A DNA stretch of 64,000 bases from Kitasatospora sp. NBC_00240 (GTDB lineage: Bacteria > Actinomycetota > Actinomycetes > Streptomycetales > Streptomycetaceae): positions 2,666,001 through 2,730,000 of the forward strand of contig NZ_JAPEMU010000001.1 of assembly GCF_026342405.1 (NCBI RefSeq), written 5' to 3'. Below the pieces are notes generated by a model. The model saw only the letters and a list, made by a program, of their open reading frames with translations. It was not told the DNA's origin and did no database searches. Positions 24,376 through 32,549 of this stretch are shown here, piece by piece (the first letter of the stretch is position 1; the number at the start of each line of letters is the position of its first letter). A program made the position numbers and the translations under genes.

Positions 24376-25259
24376 GCGGGGGCCACCGCCGGCAGGATCT
24401 CGCGCAGCAGCGGCCGCTGCGAGGGCCGGGCCCGCCACTCCCGCGGGTAGCCGAGCGAGACCTCCTCGAAGCGCACCCCGTCGTACCAGGTGGTCCGGGG
24501 GATGTGCAGGTGGCCGTAGACCATCGCGGCGACCGGGAAGCGCCGGTGCCAGTCGGCGGTGGCCTCGGTGCCGCACCACTGGGCGAACTCCGGGTAGCGC
24601 AGGATGTTCATCGGGTCCCGGACCAGCGGGTAGTGGTTCACCAGCACCAGCGGCACCTCGGGCGGGCAGTCCGCCAGCCGGTGCTCCGTCCACTCCACCC
24701 GGGCCCGGCACCAGGCCTCCCGGCTCGGGTACGGGTCCGGGTGCAGCAGGTACTCGTCGTTGCAGACGATCCCGGTGCGGTGGGCGTAGGCCAGCCCCTC
24801 CTCCTTGTTCCGGGTGCCCGGCGGACGGAAGGTGTAGTCGTACAGCAGGAACAGCGGCGCCACCCGGACCGGCCCGCCCTGACCGGTGAACACCTCGTAC
24901 GGGTCCTCCGGGGTGAGCACGCCGAGCCGGCGGCAGAGCGCCACCAGGTGCTGGTAGCGCTGCTCGCCGCGCAGCCCGACCGGATCGCTCTCGTGCGTCC
25001 AGAGTTCGTGGTTGCCCGGCACCCAGACCACCCGGGCGAAGCGGCCGGCCAGCAGGCCGAGCACCCACTCGATGTCCGCGGTGCGCTCGCCGATGTCGCC
25101 GGCCACCAGCAGCCAGTCGTCCGGGCCGGTGGGGTGGATGTCCTCGACGATCGCACGGTTCTCCTGGTACGAGACGTGCAGGTCGCTGACGGCCAGCAGG
25201 CGCCCGCCGGTCGAGGTCCGCGCCAGGAGGTCGTTGTCGTTGCCGGGCGTCGTCGTCAC
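24372..25259 (-). CDS. Calcineurin-like metallophosphoesterase
   Basis: A 295-residue enzyme with all metallophosphoesterase motifs in order: AVSDLH, LVAGDIGERT, WVPGNHELW, VLVNHYPL and YGHLHI, which bind two metal ions. The GTG start at 25259 has GAGGAG 7-8 nt upstream and lies 2 nt after the ABC ATPase stop. The stop overlaps the PPTase gene. Such a phosphoesterase-PPTase pair is commonly seen in actinomycete genomes and natural product clusters. The substrate is unknown; hydrolysis of a phosphodiester such as 3',5'-ADP or CoA-derived phosphopantetheine would be sensible with a PPTase but is speculation. Confidence 0.92.
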   Translation of the reverse strand: MTTTPGNDNDLLARTSTGGRLLAVSDLHVSYQENRAIVEDIHPTGPDDWLLVAGDIGERTADIEWVLGLLAGRFARVVWVPGNHELWTHESDPVGLRGEQRYQHLVALCRRLGVLTPEDPYEVFTGQGGPVRVAPLFLLYDYTFRPPGTRNKEEGLAYAHRTGIVCNDEYLLHPDPYPSREAWCRARVEWTEHRLADCPPEVPLVLVNHYPLVRDPMNILRYPEFAQWCGTEATADWHRRFPVAAMVYGHLHIPRTTWYDGVRFEEVSLGYPREWRARPSQRPLLREILPAVAPA

Positions 25260-25261
25260 TG

Positions 25262-27034
25262 TCAGCTCCTCAGCAGGTTGCCGCCGGGGACGGCCGCGAG
25301 CAGTTCGCGGGTGTAGTCCTCGGCCGGGTTCGCGAAGACCTCGGTCACCTCGCCGGTCTCCACCACGCGGCCGCCCTTCATGACGACCACGCGGTCGCTG
25401 ACATGGTGCACCACTCCGAGGTCGTGGGAGATGAACAACAGGGCCAGATTCAGGTCATGTTGCAGATCCGCCAGCAGATCCAGGATCTGCGCCTGGACGG
25501 AGACGTCGAGCGCGGAGACGGGCTCGTCGCAGACCACGACGTCCGGGTCCGGCGCGAGCGCGCGGGCGATCGCCACCCGCTGCCGCTGGCCGCCGGAGAG
25601 CTCGGTGGGCCGGCGGTCCAGCAGCGCGGCCGGCAGGCCCACCCGGTCCAGCAGTTCGGTCACCCTGGCCCGGCGCGCCCGGCCGCGCGGCACCCCGGCC
25701 CGGGCGACGGCCTCGCCCACCACCCGCTCCACGTCGAACCGCGGGTCGAAGGAGCCCAGCGGGTCCTGCTGGACCGCCTGGATCCGCAACCGGGCGGCCC
25801 GGCGCCGCCGTTCGGGCACTCCGCTCCACGGCTCACCCGCGAAGCGGACGGTGCCGGCGTCCGGCTCCAGCAGCCCGAGGACGATCCGGGCCGCGGTGGT
25901 CTTGCCCGAGCCGGACTCCCCCACCACGCCCAGGGTCTCGCCGGCCCGCAGGGTCAACGAGACGTCCTTGACGGCGTCGTAGCCGCTGCCGTCGGGGGCC
26001 CGGAACCGCTTGGAGATCCGGTCCGCCTCGATCAGCGGCGGCGCCTTCACCGCCGGTTCCCCGCCGCGGGTGCGCAGCCGGACCGCGGCGGCCGGCAGCG
26101 CGTCGCCCGCCCCCGGGTGCCAGCAGAGCGTGCCCTGCTCGTCCGGCGCCGGCAGGGCCGCCCGGCAGCGGTCGTCGGCGGCGGCGCAGCGGGCCGCGTA
26201 CGCGCAGCCCGCCGGGCCGGCGGCGGGCCGGTCGGCCGGCGGGGCCGCGAGCCGGGTCCCCTTGGCATGGGTGGCCGGCACCGCGTCCAGCAGGGCGCGG
26301 GTGTAGGGGTGGCGGGGGCCGGCCAGCACGTCCGCGGTGCGGCCGGTCTCGACGATCCGCCCGCCGTACATCACGGCGACCCGGTCGGCGAGCCTGGCCA
26401 CCACCGACAGGTCGTGACTGATCAGCAGCAGCGCGGTGCCCTGCTCCTTGAGCCCGCCGAGCAGGTCGAGCACCTGGGCCTGGACGGTGACGTCCAGGGC
26501 GGTGGTGGGCTCGTCCGCGATCAGCAGTTCGGGGCCGCCGGCGAGGGCCGAGGCGATCAGGGCGCGCTGGCGCAGCCCGCCGGAGAGCTGGTGCGGGTAC
26601 TGGGCGGCGCGCCGCGCGGGCTCCGGGATCCCCACGTCCGCCAGCAGCGAGAGCACCCGGTCGTGGGTCTGCGCGCGGGGCACCAGGCCGTGGGTGCGCA
26701 GCGGTTCGGCGACCTCGGCGCCGACCGTGCGCAGCGGGTCGAGCGAGACCAGGGCGTCCTGCAGGACGAGGCCGATCCGGCGGCCGCGCACCGCCCGCCA
26801 CTGCGACTCGGTGAGCGCCGCGAGGTCCAGGCCGTCGAAGTCCAGCGTGCCGGCGGCGAGGGTGGCGCGGTCGCCGGCCAGGCCGACCAGGGTGCGGGCG
26901 GTGACGCTCTTGCCGGAGCCGGACTCGCCGACGATCGCCAGGCATTCGCCGCGGTCCAGGGTGAAGGAGACGTCCCGGACGGCGCGGACGTCCCCGAAGG
27001 ACACGTCCAGGCCGGCCACGCGCAGCAGACTCAT
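25262..27034 (-). CDS. Peptide-type ABC transporter ATPase, DppD-DppF fusion
   Basis: A 590-residue protein with two complete nucleotide-binding domains in one chain. Domain 1 (about 1-300) has [17 protein letters not shown], signature LSGGLRQR, Walker [14 protein letters not shown], then the oligopeptide-transporter C-terminal Cys-containing element ([17 protein letters not shown]...LCWHPG). Domain 2 (about 330-590) has [16 protein letters not shown], signature LSGGQRQR and [12 protein letters not shown]. The usual importer has two separate ATPases; here they are fused. The ATG at 27034 overlaps the preceding permease stop (ATGA). It powers import through the two permeases encoded just upstream. 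Confidence 0.95.
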   Translation of the reverse strand: MSLLRVAGLDVSFGDVRAVRDVSFTLDRGECLAIVGESGSGKSVTARTLVGLAGDRATLAAGTLDFDGLDLAALTESQWRAVRGRRIGLVLQDALVSLDPLRTVGAEVAEPLRTHGLVPRAQTHDRVLSLLADVGIPEPARRAAQYPHQLSGGLRQRALIASALAGGPELLIADEPTTALDVTVQAQVLDLLGGLKEQGTALLLISHDLSVVARLADRVAVMYGGRIVETGRTADVLAGPRHPYTRALLDAVPATHAKGTRLAAPPADRPAAGPAGCAYAARCAAADDRCRAALPAPDEQGTLCWHPGAGDALPAAAVRLRTRGGEPAVKAPPLIEADRISKRFRAPDGSGYDAVKDVSLTLRAGETLGVVGESGSGKTTAARIVLGLLEPDAGTVRFAGEPWSGVPERRRRAARLRIQAVQQDPLGSFDPRFDVERVVGEAVARAGVPRGRARRARVTELLDRVGLPAALLDRRPTELSGGQRQRVAIARALAPDPDVVVCDEPVSALDVSVQAQILDLLADLQHDLNLALLFISHDLGVVHHVSDRVVVMKGGRVVETGEVTEVFANPAEDYTRELLAAVPGGNLLRS

Positions 27035-27921
27035 CGGGTGGTCCTCCTGGTGAAGCGGGCCTGCGCCCGGCGGCCGACCGCGTTGACGACGAGGGCCGTG
27101 AGGGTGATCGCGGCGCCCGGGAAGACCCCGATCCACCAGGCCGTCGCCAGGAACCCGCGCCCTTGCGAGAGCATCGCGCCCCACTCCGGGGACGGCGGCT
27201 CGGGGCCGAGGCCGAGGAAGCTGAGGCCGGAGGCGGCGATCAGCGAGGAGCCGAAGCCGACGGTGGCGAGCACCAGCATCGGGCCGAGCGCGTTCGGCAG
27301 CACGTGCCGGACGATCAGCAGCGGTCGCGGCAGGCCGAGTCCGACCGCCGCCTCGACGTAGCCCGAGCGGCGCACCACCAGGGTCTCGGCCCGCACGATC
27401 CGGGCGTAGCCGGGGATGAAGGCGATCGCGATGGCGGCCATCACGTTGCCCGAGCCGGTGCCGAGCACGATGACCGCGAGTAGGGCCAGCAGGATCGGCG
27501 GCAGCGAGAGCAGTACGTCGGCGAGCCGCATCAGGGCCTGGTCGGCGTACTTCCCGCCGAGCGCGGCGGCGATGCCGAGCAGGGCGCCGCCGGCCACCGC
27601 GAGCAGGGTGGCGCCGAGGCCCAGCAGCAGCGAGGGCCGGGCGCCGTGGAGCACCCGGGAGAACAGGTCGCGGCCGAGCTGGTCGGTGCCGAACCAGTGC
27701 TCGGAACCGGGGGCGGTGAGCGCGTGCACCGGGTCGGTCTCGATGGGCGAGGTGTCGGTGAACAGGCCCGGCGCCAGGGCGGCGAGCACGATCAGCGCGA
27801 GCAGGGCCGAGGCCAGCACCAGGGTGGGGCCGCCGGCCGGACGCGGCAGCCGGCGCCGGGGGCGGACCGCGGGCAGCGGCCGGGCGGCGGCCGGCGCCGG
27901 GGCGGTGTCGGGAGCAGTCAT
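27031..27921 (-). CDS. Peptide-type ABC transporter permease, DppC-like
   Basis: A 296-residue inner membrane permease. The N-terminus is Pro/Arg-rich and cytoplasmic, followed by [21 protein letters not shown] and about five further membrane helices. The EAA-type loop is [45 protein letters not shown], typical of DppC/Opp[28 protein letters not shown] is also a strong family landmark. Pairs with the DppB-like permease 4 bp upstream in the operon. Confidence 0.95.
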   Translation of the reverse strand: MTAPDTAPAPAAARPLPAVRPRRRLPRPAGGPTLVLASALLALIVLAALAPGLFTDTSPIETDPVHALTAPGSEHWFGTDQLGRDLFSRVLHGARPSLLLGLGATLLAVAGGALLGIAAALGGKYADQALMRLADVLLSLPPILLALLAVIVLGTGSGNVMAAIAIAFIPGYARIVRAETLVVRRSGYVEAAVGLGLPRPLLIVRHVLPNALGPMLVLATVGFGSSLIAASGLSFLGLGPEPPSPEWGAMLSQGRGFLATAWWIGVFPGAAITLTALVVNAVGRRAQARFTRRTTR

Positions 27922-27925
27922 GGGA

Positions 27926-28864
27926 TCAGCCGGTCCTCAGGCGCGGGTCGATGACGGTGTACAGCAGGTCCACCAGGGTCGACAGCAGCACGAAGACGAA
28001 GGCGGACAGCAGGACCACTCCGATCACCAGGGGCATGTCCTTGTTGGTGGTGCCCTGCAGGGTGAGCGCGCCGATCCCCGGGCGGGCGAAGACGGTCTCC
28101 ACCAGCACCGCCCCGCCCAGCAGCGAGCCGGTCAGCCAGCCGACCAGGGTGACCAGCGGGACGGCCGCGTGCCGCAGCGCGTGCTTCAGCCGTACCGCGG
28201 TGACGCTCAGCCCCCGGGACCTGGCGGTGACCGCGAACGGCTGGCCGAGCGCGGCCTCCAGCCCCTCCCGCAGCACCTGGGCGAGCACGCCGGTCAGCGG
28301 CAGCGCCAGGGTGACGGCGGGCAGCACCAGGGCGGAGAAGTCCTGGTCGCCGGCGACGGGGAAGATCCGCAGCTGGAAGGAGAAGGCGGTGAGCAGCAGG
28401 ATGCCGATCCAGTACGGCGGGCTGGAGACGGTCAGCAGCTCCAGCAGGGAGGCGACCGCCCGCAGCGCAGGCCGGCGGCCGGCCGTCGCCACCGCGGCGG
28501 TCACCGCGAGGACGACGGCCAGCACCAGGGCGGCCAGGGCGAGTTGGACGGTTGGCCGGAGCTGGTCACCGATCAGACCGGCCACCGGCCGCTGCAGCTG
28601 GTAGGACTCGCCGAGATCGCCCCGCAGCAGGTTGCCCAGATAGTGCAGGTACTGCAGGGCGACCGGCTGGTCGAGTCCGTACTGCTCCCTGATCTGCGCC
28701 TTGATCTCCGGGGTGGCCGCCGTGCCGGGTCCCAGCATCACCGTCACCGGGTCGCCGGGGATCAGCTGGAGGGCCGTGAAGGCGACCGTGGCGGCGCCGA
28801 GGAGTACCGCGACGGCGCCGGCCAGCCGCTTCGCGACGGCGCGGAACAAGGGTGCGGGGGTCAT
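27926..28864 (-). CDS. Peptide-type ABC transporter permease, DppB-like
   Basis: A 312-residue permease starting FRAVAKRLAGAVAVLLGAATVAFTALQLIPGDPVTVMLGP, the DppB/OppB N-terminal helix with the LIPGDP motif. LDQPVALQYLHYLGNLLRGDLGES and the C-terminal VETVFARPGIGALTLQGTTNKDMPLVIGVVLLSAFVFVLLSTLVDLLYTVIDPRLR are family landmarks. About six membrane helices. It starts 1 nt after the binding protein stop, so the operon is tightly packed. Confidence 0.95.
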   Translation of the reverse strand: MTPAPLFRAVAKRLAGAVAVLLGAATVAFTALQLIPGDPVTVMLGPGTAATPEIKAQIREQYGLDQPVALQYLHYLGNLLRGDLGESYQLQRPVAGLIGDQLRPTVQLALAALVLAVVLAVTAAVATAGRRPALRAVASLLELLTVSSPPYWIGILLLTAFSFQLRIFPVAGDQDFSALVLPAVTLALPLTGVLAQVLREGLEAALGQPFAVTARSRGLSVTAVRLKHALRHAAVPLVTLVGWLTGSLLGGAVLVETVFARPGIGALTLQGTTNKDMPLVIGVVLLSAFVFVLLSTLVDLLYTVIDPRLRTG

Positions 28865-28865
28865 G

Positions 28866-30524
28866 TCACTTCCCGAGCCAGGTGTCGTAGAAGTTCAGCC
28901 AGGTGTTCGGGTCGGAGCGCAGCCCGTGCACGTCGCTGCCGGCGCCCGCCACCGCGGTGCGGACGTAGAGCGGCACGAACAGGGCCAGGTCGACGGCCTT
29001 CTTCTGGGTCTTGCTGTAGACGTCCTGCCGGACGGCCTTGTCCAGGGTCGCCTTGCCGGCGTCCGTCCAGGTGTCGAGGTCGGCGTCCTTGTAGAAGGTG
29101 GCGTTCTGGCCGCCCTTGCGGGGGTCGCTGGCGCTGTTGAAGTAGAGCCGCAGCACGTCCGGCTCGAACCGGGCCCAGCTGTAGTCGGCGATGCCCTCCT
29201 CCCCGGCGTAGACCTTCTTGATGTAGGTGCCGATGTCCAGCCGAGGGCGGGTGATCTCGACGCCGATCTTCTTCAGGTCGGCCTGGATCGCGGTGCCCAG
29301 GGTGTCGCGCTGGTCGCGGACGTACTCGGCGGGCATCAGCGGCCACTCGATCGTGAGCCGCTTGCCGTCCTTGGTGCGGTAGCCGTCCGCGTCCCGGGTC
29401 GTCCAGCCGGCCTGGTCCAGCAGGGAGTTGGACTGGGCCTGGTCGTAAGGCCAGCTCTTCTCCAGCGAGGCGTCGTAGTACGGCGTGGTGGGCGAGATCG
29501 GGCTCCAGGCGCGCTCGTACACGCCGAAGTAGACGCTCTTGACGTCGGTGTCCACGTCGATGCCGCGCTGGACGGCCTTGCGGACCAGCGGGTCGTTCAG
29601 CGGCGCCTGGGTGGTGTTCAGCACCAGGCCGTAGTTGGCGCCGGGCGTGGCCTTGGTGATCAGCTGGACCCGGGAGTCGGCCTTCAGGGTCTTCACGTCG
29701 GCCGGCGGAACGGCGTCGGCGACCTGCACCTGGCCGCTGTTCAGTGCGCCGATCCGGACCGAACTCTCGCTGAGGAAACGGACGGTGAGCTTGTCGAGGT
29801 AGGGCGCGCCCTGGTGCGCGGAGCCCTCGGGGGCCCAGTTGTAGGCCGGGTTCTTGGTGAAGACCGCGCTCTGGCCCTTGGTGTAGCCGCTGAAGACGAA
29901 GGGACCGGTGCCGATGTCCACCGCGCCGCCGGAGCCCAGCTTGGCGCCGTTCTCCTTGATCGTGGCCGGCGAGTAGAAGCCCAGGTAGGGGGTGCTGGCC
30001 GCCTGCAGGAACGGCGCGAACGGCTCGGAGAAGTTCACCTTCACCGTGTGCGCGTCGATGACGTCCGTACCGGTGTAGGGGCCGATCAGGCTGGAGGCGT
30101 ACTGCGACTTGGTGTCCTTGGCCACGATCCGGTCGAAGTTGACCTTGACCGCCTCGGCGTCGAAGACCGTGCCGTCGGTGAACTTCACGTCGTCGCGCAG
30201 GTGGAAGGTGTAGCTCTTCAGATCGGCGGCGATCTCCCAGGTCTTCGCCAGCCAGGCGTGGAACTCGCCCTTGTCGTCCTGCCGGACGAGGGAGTCGAAG
30301 ACGTTGCGCTGGATGGCGCCGGTGATGTCCTGCGAGCTGGCGTGGATGTCGAAGGACACCGGCTCGGTGTCCACCGCGTAGGCGAGCGATCCACCCTCGA
30401 CGGGCTTGGCCGCGTCGCCGCCGGCGGCCGCCGAGCCGCCGCCGGAGCCGCACCCGGCGAGCAGCAAGGTCCCGGCCGCGGCGGCGGCGATCAGGGCGGA
30501 CGGTCTGCGGACAGATCTGGGCAT
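28866..30524 (-). CDS. Extracellular solute-binding lipoprotein, family 5 (DppA/OppA type)
   Basis: A 552-residue binding protein. A lipoprotein signal ends in LLLAGC with Cys25 as the lipidation site, followed by a Gly/Ala-rich tether. The SBP_bac_5 fold has landmarks ITGAIQRNVFDSLVRQDDKGEFHAWLAKTWEIAADLKSYTFHLRDDVKFTDGTVFDAEAVKVNFDRI and VLNTTQAPLNDPLVRKAVQRGID. Ligands of the family are peptides, nickel complexes or sugars; uptake in a polyketide cluster might instead serve recapture of a product or precursor. CGGAG lies 8 nt before the ATG. First gene of the operon binding protein-permease-permease-ATPase-phosphoesterase-PPTase. Its promoter carries the 11-bp phased repeats also present before the PKS genes. 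Confidence 0.94.
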   Translation of the reverse strand: MPRSVRRPSALIAAAAAGTLLLAGCGSGGGSAAAGGDAAKPVEGGSLAYAVDTEPVSFDIHASSQDITGAIQRNVFDSLVRQDDKGEFHAWLAKTWEIAADLKSYTFHLRDDVKFTDGTVFDAEAVKVNFDRIVAKDTKSQYASSLIGPYTGTDVIDAHTVKVNFSEPFAPFLQAASTPYLGFYSPATIKENGAKLGSGGAVDIGTGPFVFSGYTKGQSAVFTKNPAYNWAPEGSAHQGAPYLDKLTVRFLSESSVRIGALNSGQVQVADAVPPADVKTLKADSRVQLITKATPGANYGLVLNTTQAPLNDPLVRKAVQRGIDVDTDVKSVYFGVYERAWSPISPTTPYYDASLEKSWPYDQAQSNSLLDQAGWTTRDADGYRTKDGKRLTIEWPLMPAEYVRDQRDTLGTAIQADLKKIGVEITRPRLDIGTYIKKVYAGEEGIADYSWARFEPDVLRLYFNSASDPRKGGQNATFYKDADLDTWTDAGKATLDKAVRQDVYSKTQKKAVDLALFVPLYVRTAVAGAGSDVHGLRSDPNTWLNFYDTWLGK

Positions 30525-30573
30525 GCCGGTGACTCCGATGGTTTCAGGGTTTCCGCGTCGGGGGGATGATCAG

Positions 30574-30634
30574 AAACTAGCGATCCACCGCTCGCCGAAG
30601 CACCCCTAGCGGGCCCCTACCGGACCCTTAGTCA
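30574..30634 (-). promoter_or_regulatory. Promoter with three 11-bp phased repeats before the ABC operon
   Basis: Plus-strand units ACCCCTAGCGG (30602), GCCCCTACCGG (30613) and ACCCTTAGTCA (30624) repeat every 11 bp, one helical turn. On the transcribed strand the nearest CTAGGGG begins exactly 30 nt before TAGTTT (30579-30574), a fair -10. The ATG is 49 nt further on. The same layout precedes the first PKS gene at 61405-61477. Tandem repeats at helical phase up to the -35 region are typical of activator binding (SARP or LAL type). Confidence 0.7.
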
Positions 30635-30706
30635 CGGCCCCGGGCCCGACCCCTCCCTGCCCCGACCCCTCCCGGCCGGGGGCCGGGCCCGGGCCGGGCC
30701 GGGCCG

Positions 30707-31111
30707 TCAGTGCAGGCCGGCGAGCGGGTAGCGCGGGACGGACCTGCGGTAGGCGATCCGCCAGCCCGCTTCGGTGTGCACCAGCACGTCGAAGTAGTCG
30801 CCGTTGTGCAGACTGCCGTCGGGCAGGATCGCCAGGTAGCGGCTGCGGGCCCGGACGGTGCCGTCCTCGTCGACCGACAGCACGGTGTCCACGGTGTGGT
30901 GGTCCGGCGAGTGCTCGCCGAGGCTCAGGTTGAACTTCCGGATGGCGTCCAGCCCTTGGAAGACCGAACCGGTCCGGGCCAGTTCGATCGCGCCGTCCGC
31001 GGCGAAGACCTGGTCGAGCGCGTCGACCTCGCCGTTGTCGAAGACGTGCGAGAACAGAGCGAACAGCTGGCGGATCTCCGAGATCTGAGTGAGCGTCAGT
31101 TCGTCGGCCAT
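30707..31111 (-). CDS. SnoaL-like (NTF2-fold) protein
   Basis: A 134-residue protein: LTLTQISEIRQLFALFSHVFDNGEVDALDQVFAADGAIEL, then GLDAIRKFNLSLGEHSPDHHTVDTVLSVDEDGTVRARSRYLAI and GDYFDVLVHTEAGWRIAYRRSVPR. This is the SnoaL_4/ring-hydroxylase-beta-like subtype of the NTF2 fold. Members may act as cyclases, dehydratases or isomerases; His residues in DHHTVD could be catalytic. GAGGAG lies 6 nt before the ATG. It sits between a hairpin at 31188-31217 and the ABC operon and may have its own promoter in the GGGGACGG-rich DNA upstream, where I see no clear signals. Confidence 0.82.
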   Translation of the reverse strand: MADELTLTQISEIRQLFALFSHVFDNGEVDALDQVFAADGAIELARTGSVFQGLDAIRKFNLSLGEHSPDHHTVDTVLSVDEDGTVRARSRYLAILPDGSLHNGDYFDVLVHTEAGWRIAYRRSVPRYPLAGLH

Positions 31112-31187
31112 GGTGACTCCTCGGTGAAGCGGGACGGGACAGGACGGGCGTGGGGGGACGGGTCAAGGCGGAGGTGGGGGGACGGGA

Positions 31188-31217
31188 CTGCCCGGCCGGG
31201 AGGGGCCGGCCGGGCAG
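31188..31217 (-). terminator. Hairpin at the end of the PKS operon
   Basis: A perfect 12-bp stem (CTGCCCGGCCGG with its complement) and a 6-nt loop, about 93 nt after the stop of the last gene of the PKS run. It separates that run from the next SnoaL-like gene. Confidence 0.7.
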
Positions 31218-31309
31218 TGGTGCGGTGGGGCGGGGGTGCCGTGGGGGTGGGCGTCACCGTGGGGGCGGGGCGGTAGCTCCGGCGGGGCGGCCGGGCGGGG
31301 CCGGGAGGG

Positions 31310-31735
31310 TCAGTGCACCCCGGAGCCGGCCAGCTGGGTGATGATGCCCAGGCGGTCCGGCAGCACGTTGTAGCGCACGACCTTGCCGTCCTGGATGGTC
31401 AGTGTGCTGATGCTGAAGCCGCTGAACGGCTTGCCGGTGGCCGGCACCCCGAAGACCGGGCCCGCGTGGGTGCCCTCGATCCGCCAGAAGGCGATCACCC
31501 GGTCGCCCTCGGCCACCAGGTCCTCGACGGTGGCGCGGACGTCCGGCACGTTCGCCCAGAGCACCCGCAGGTGGCCGACGAAGTCCTCCCGGGTGCCCAC
31601 GCCACCCGGGCCCACCACGGTCTCGTCGGCCGCGTCCTCGGCGATCAGCTCCTCCAGCAGGTCGATCCGCTGCTCGCTGACCAGCTCGTGGTAGTAGCGG
31701 CGGACCAGTGCCTTGTTGTCCTCGATGGTGCTCAT
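31310..31735 (-). CDS. SnoaL-like polyketide cyclase/ester cyclase family protein
   Basis: A 141-residue protein matching the SnoaL ester-cyclase group more closely than the other two: NKALVRRYYHELVSEQRIDLLEELIAEDAADE, VLWANVPDVRATVEDLVAEGDRVIAFWRIEGTHAGPVFGVPATGKPFSGFSISTLTIQDGKVVRYNVLPDRLGIITQLG-type ending. Family members catalyse aldol or ester cyclisation of polyketides or hydrolyse epoxides. GAAGGAGAG lies just upstream of the ATG at 31735. It is the last gene of the PKS operon, 49 bp after the SDR gene, before a hairpin. A role in post-PKS ring chemistry is inferred. Confidence 0.85.
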   Translation of the reverse strand: MSTIEDNKALVRRYYHELVSEQRIDLLEELIAEDAADETVVGPGGVGTREDFVGHLRVLWANVPDVRATVEDLVAEGDRVIAFWRIEGTHAGPVFGVPATGKPFSGFSISTLTIQDGKVVRYNVLPDRLGIITQLAGSGVH

Positions 31736-31784
31736 GTCTCTCCTTCGTCGAAAAACGGATCGGTGGGCAGGCGGAAAGGGGAAA

Positions 31785-32549
31785 TCAGGAGGTGCGGGCG
31801 GGCGGCGGCAGGATGCCGCCGTTGGCGCTCAGCCCGCCGTCGACCGGGACGGTCACCCCGGTCACGTACGAGGCGGCCGGGGAGGTCAGGAACCAGATCA
31901 CCTCGGCCTGTTCGCGGGCGTCGGCCCAGCGCTGGGCCGGGATCCGGCTGGTGATCAGACGGGAGAACTGCGGGTCGGCGACCTGGCTGCCGGTCATCGC
32001 GGTCACCGTGCCGCCGGGCGCGACGGCGTTGATCCGGATGTCCTGGGCCGCGTAGTCGATCGCGGCGGCCCGGACCAGGTTGATCACGGCGGCCTTGGTC
32101 GCGTTGTAGCCCCAGGTGCCGGGGTCGCCGCGCAGCCCGGAGACCGAGGAGGTCGCCACGATCGCGCCGCCGCCGACCGCCCGCAGGGCCGGCACGGCCG
32201 CCCGGATGCCCAGCGCGACGCCGCGCACGTTGACCGCGAACAGTCGGTCGAAGCGCTCGATCGCCCCGGCCGACTCCAGCGGTCCGGCCCCGCCGATCCC
32301 GGCGTTCAGCACCGCCGCGTCCAGCCGCCCGAACCGCTCCAGGGCCAGCCGTACCGCGCCCTCGTTGGTCTCCTCGGTGGAGACGTCGCCGACCAGCGTC
32401 GCCACGCCGTCCAGCTTCTCCAGCTCGCCGAGACCGCGCTCGTCCACGTCGACCGCGACCACGTGGTACCCGCGCTCCGCGTACAGCCGGACCGTCGCCT
32501 CGCCGATACCGGACGCCGCGCCGGTGACCAGTACTACCGGGTTGACCAT
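31785..32549 (-). CDS. Short-chain dehydrogenase/reductase
   Basis: A 254-residue classical SDR. Cofactor motif [12 protein letters not shown] (TGxxxGxG), LNAGIGGAG (NAG), catalytic Ser in ATSSVSG and YNATK as the YxxxK pair, then [15 protein letters not shown]. The acidic residue in [10 protein letters not shown] after strand 2 suggests NAD(H) preference. The start at 32549 overlaps the end of the last PKS gene by 16 bp, so it is co-translated with the PKS. It probably oxidises or reduces a hydroxyl or ketone of the released polyketide, for example at C5 or C9. Confidence 0.92.
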   Translation of the reverse strand: MVNPVVLVTGAASGIGEATVRLYAERGYHVVAVDVDERGLGELEKLDGVATLVGDVSTEETNEGAVRLALERFGRLDAAVLNAGIGGAGPLESAGAIERFDRLFAVNVRGVALGIRAAVPALRAVGGGAIVATSSVSGLRGDPGTWGYNATKAAVINLVRAAAIDYAAQDIRINAVAPGGTVTAMTGSQVADPQFSRLITSRIPAQRWADAREQAEVIWFLTSPAASYVTGVTVPVDGGLSANGGILPPPARTS

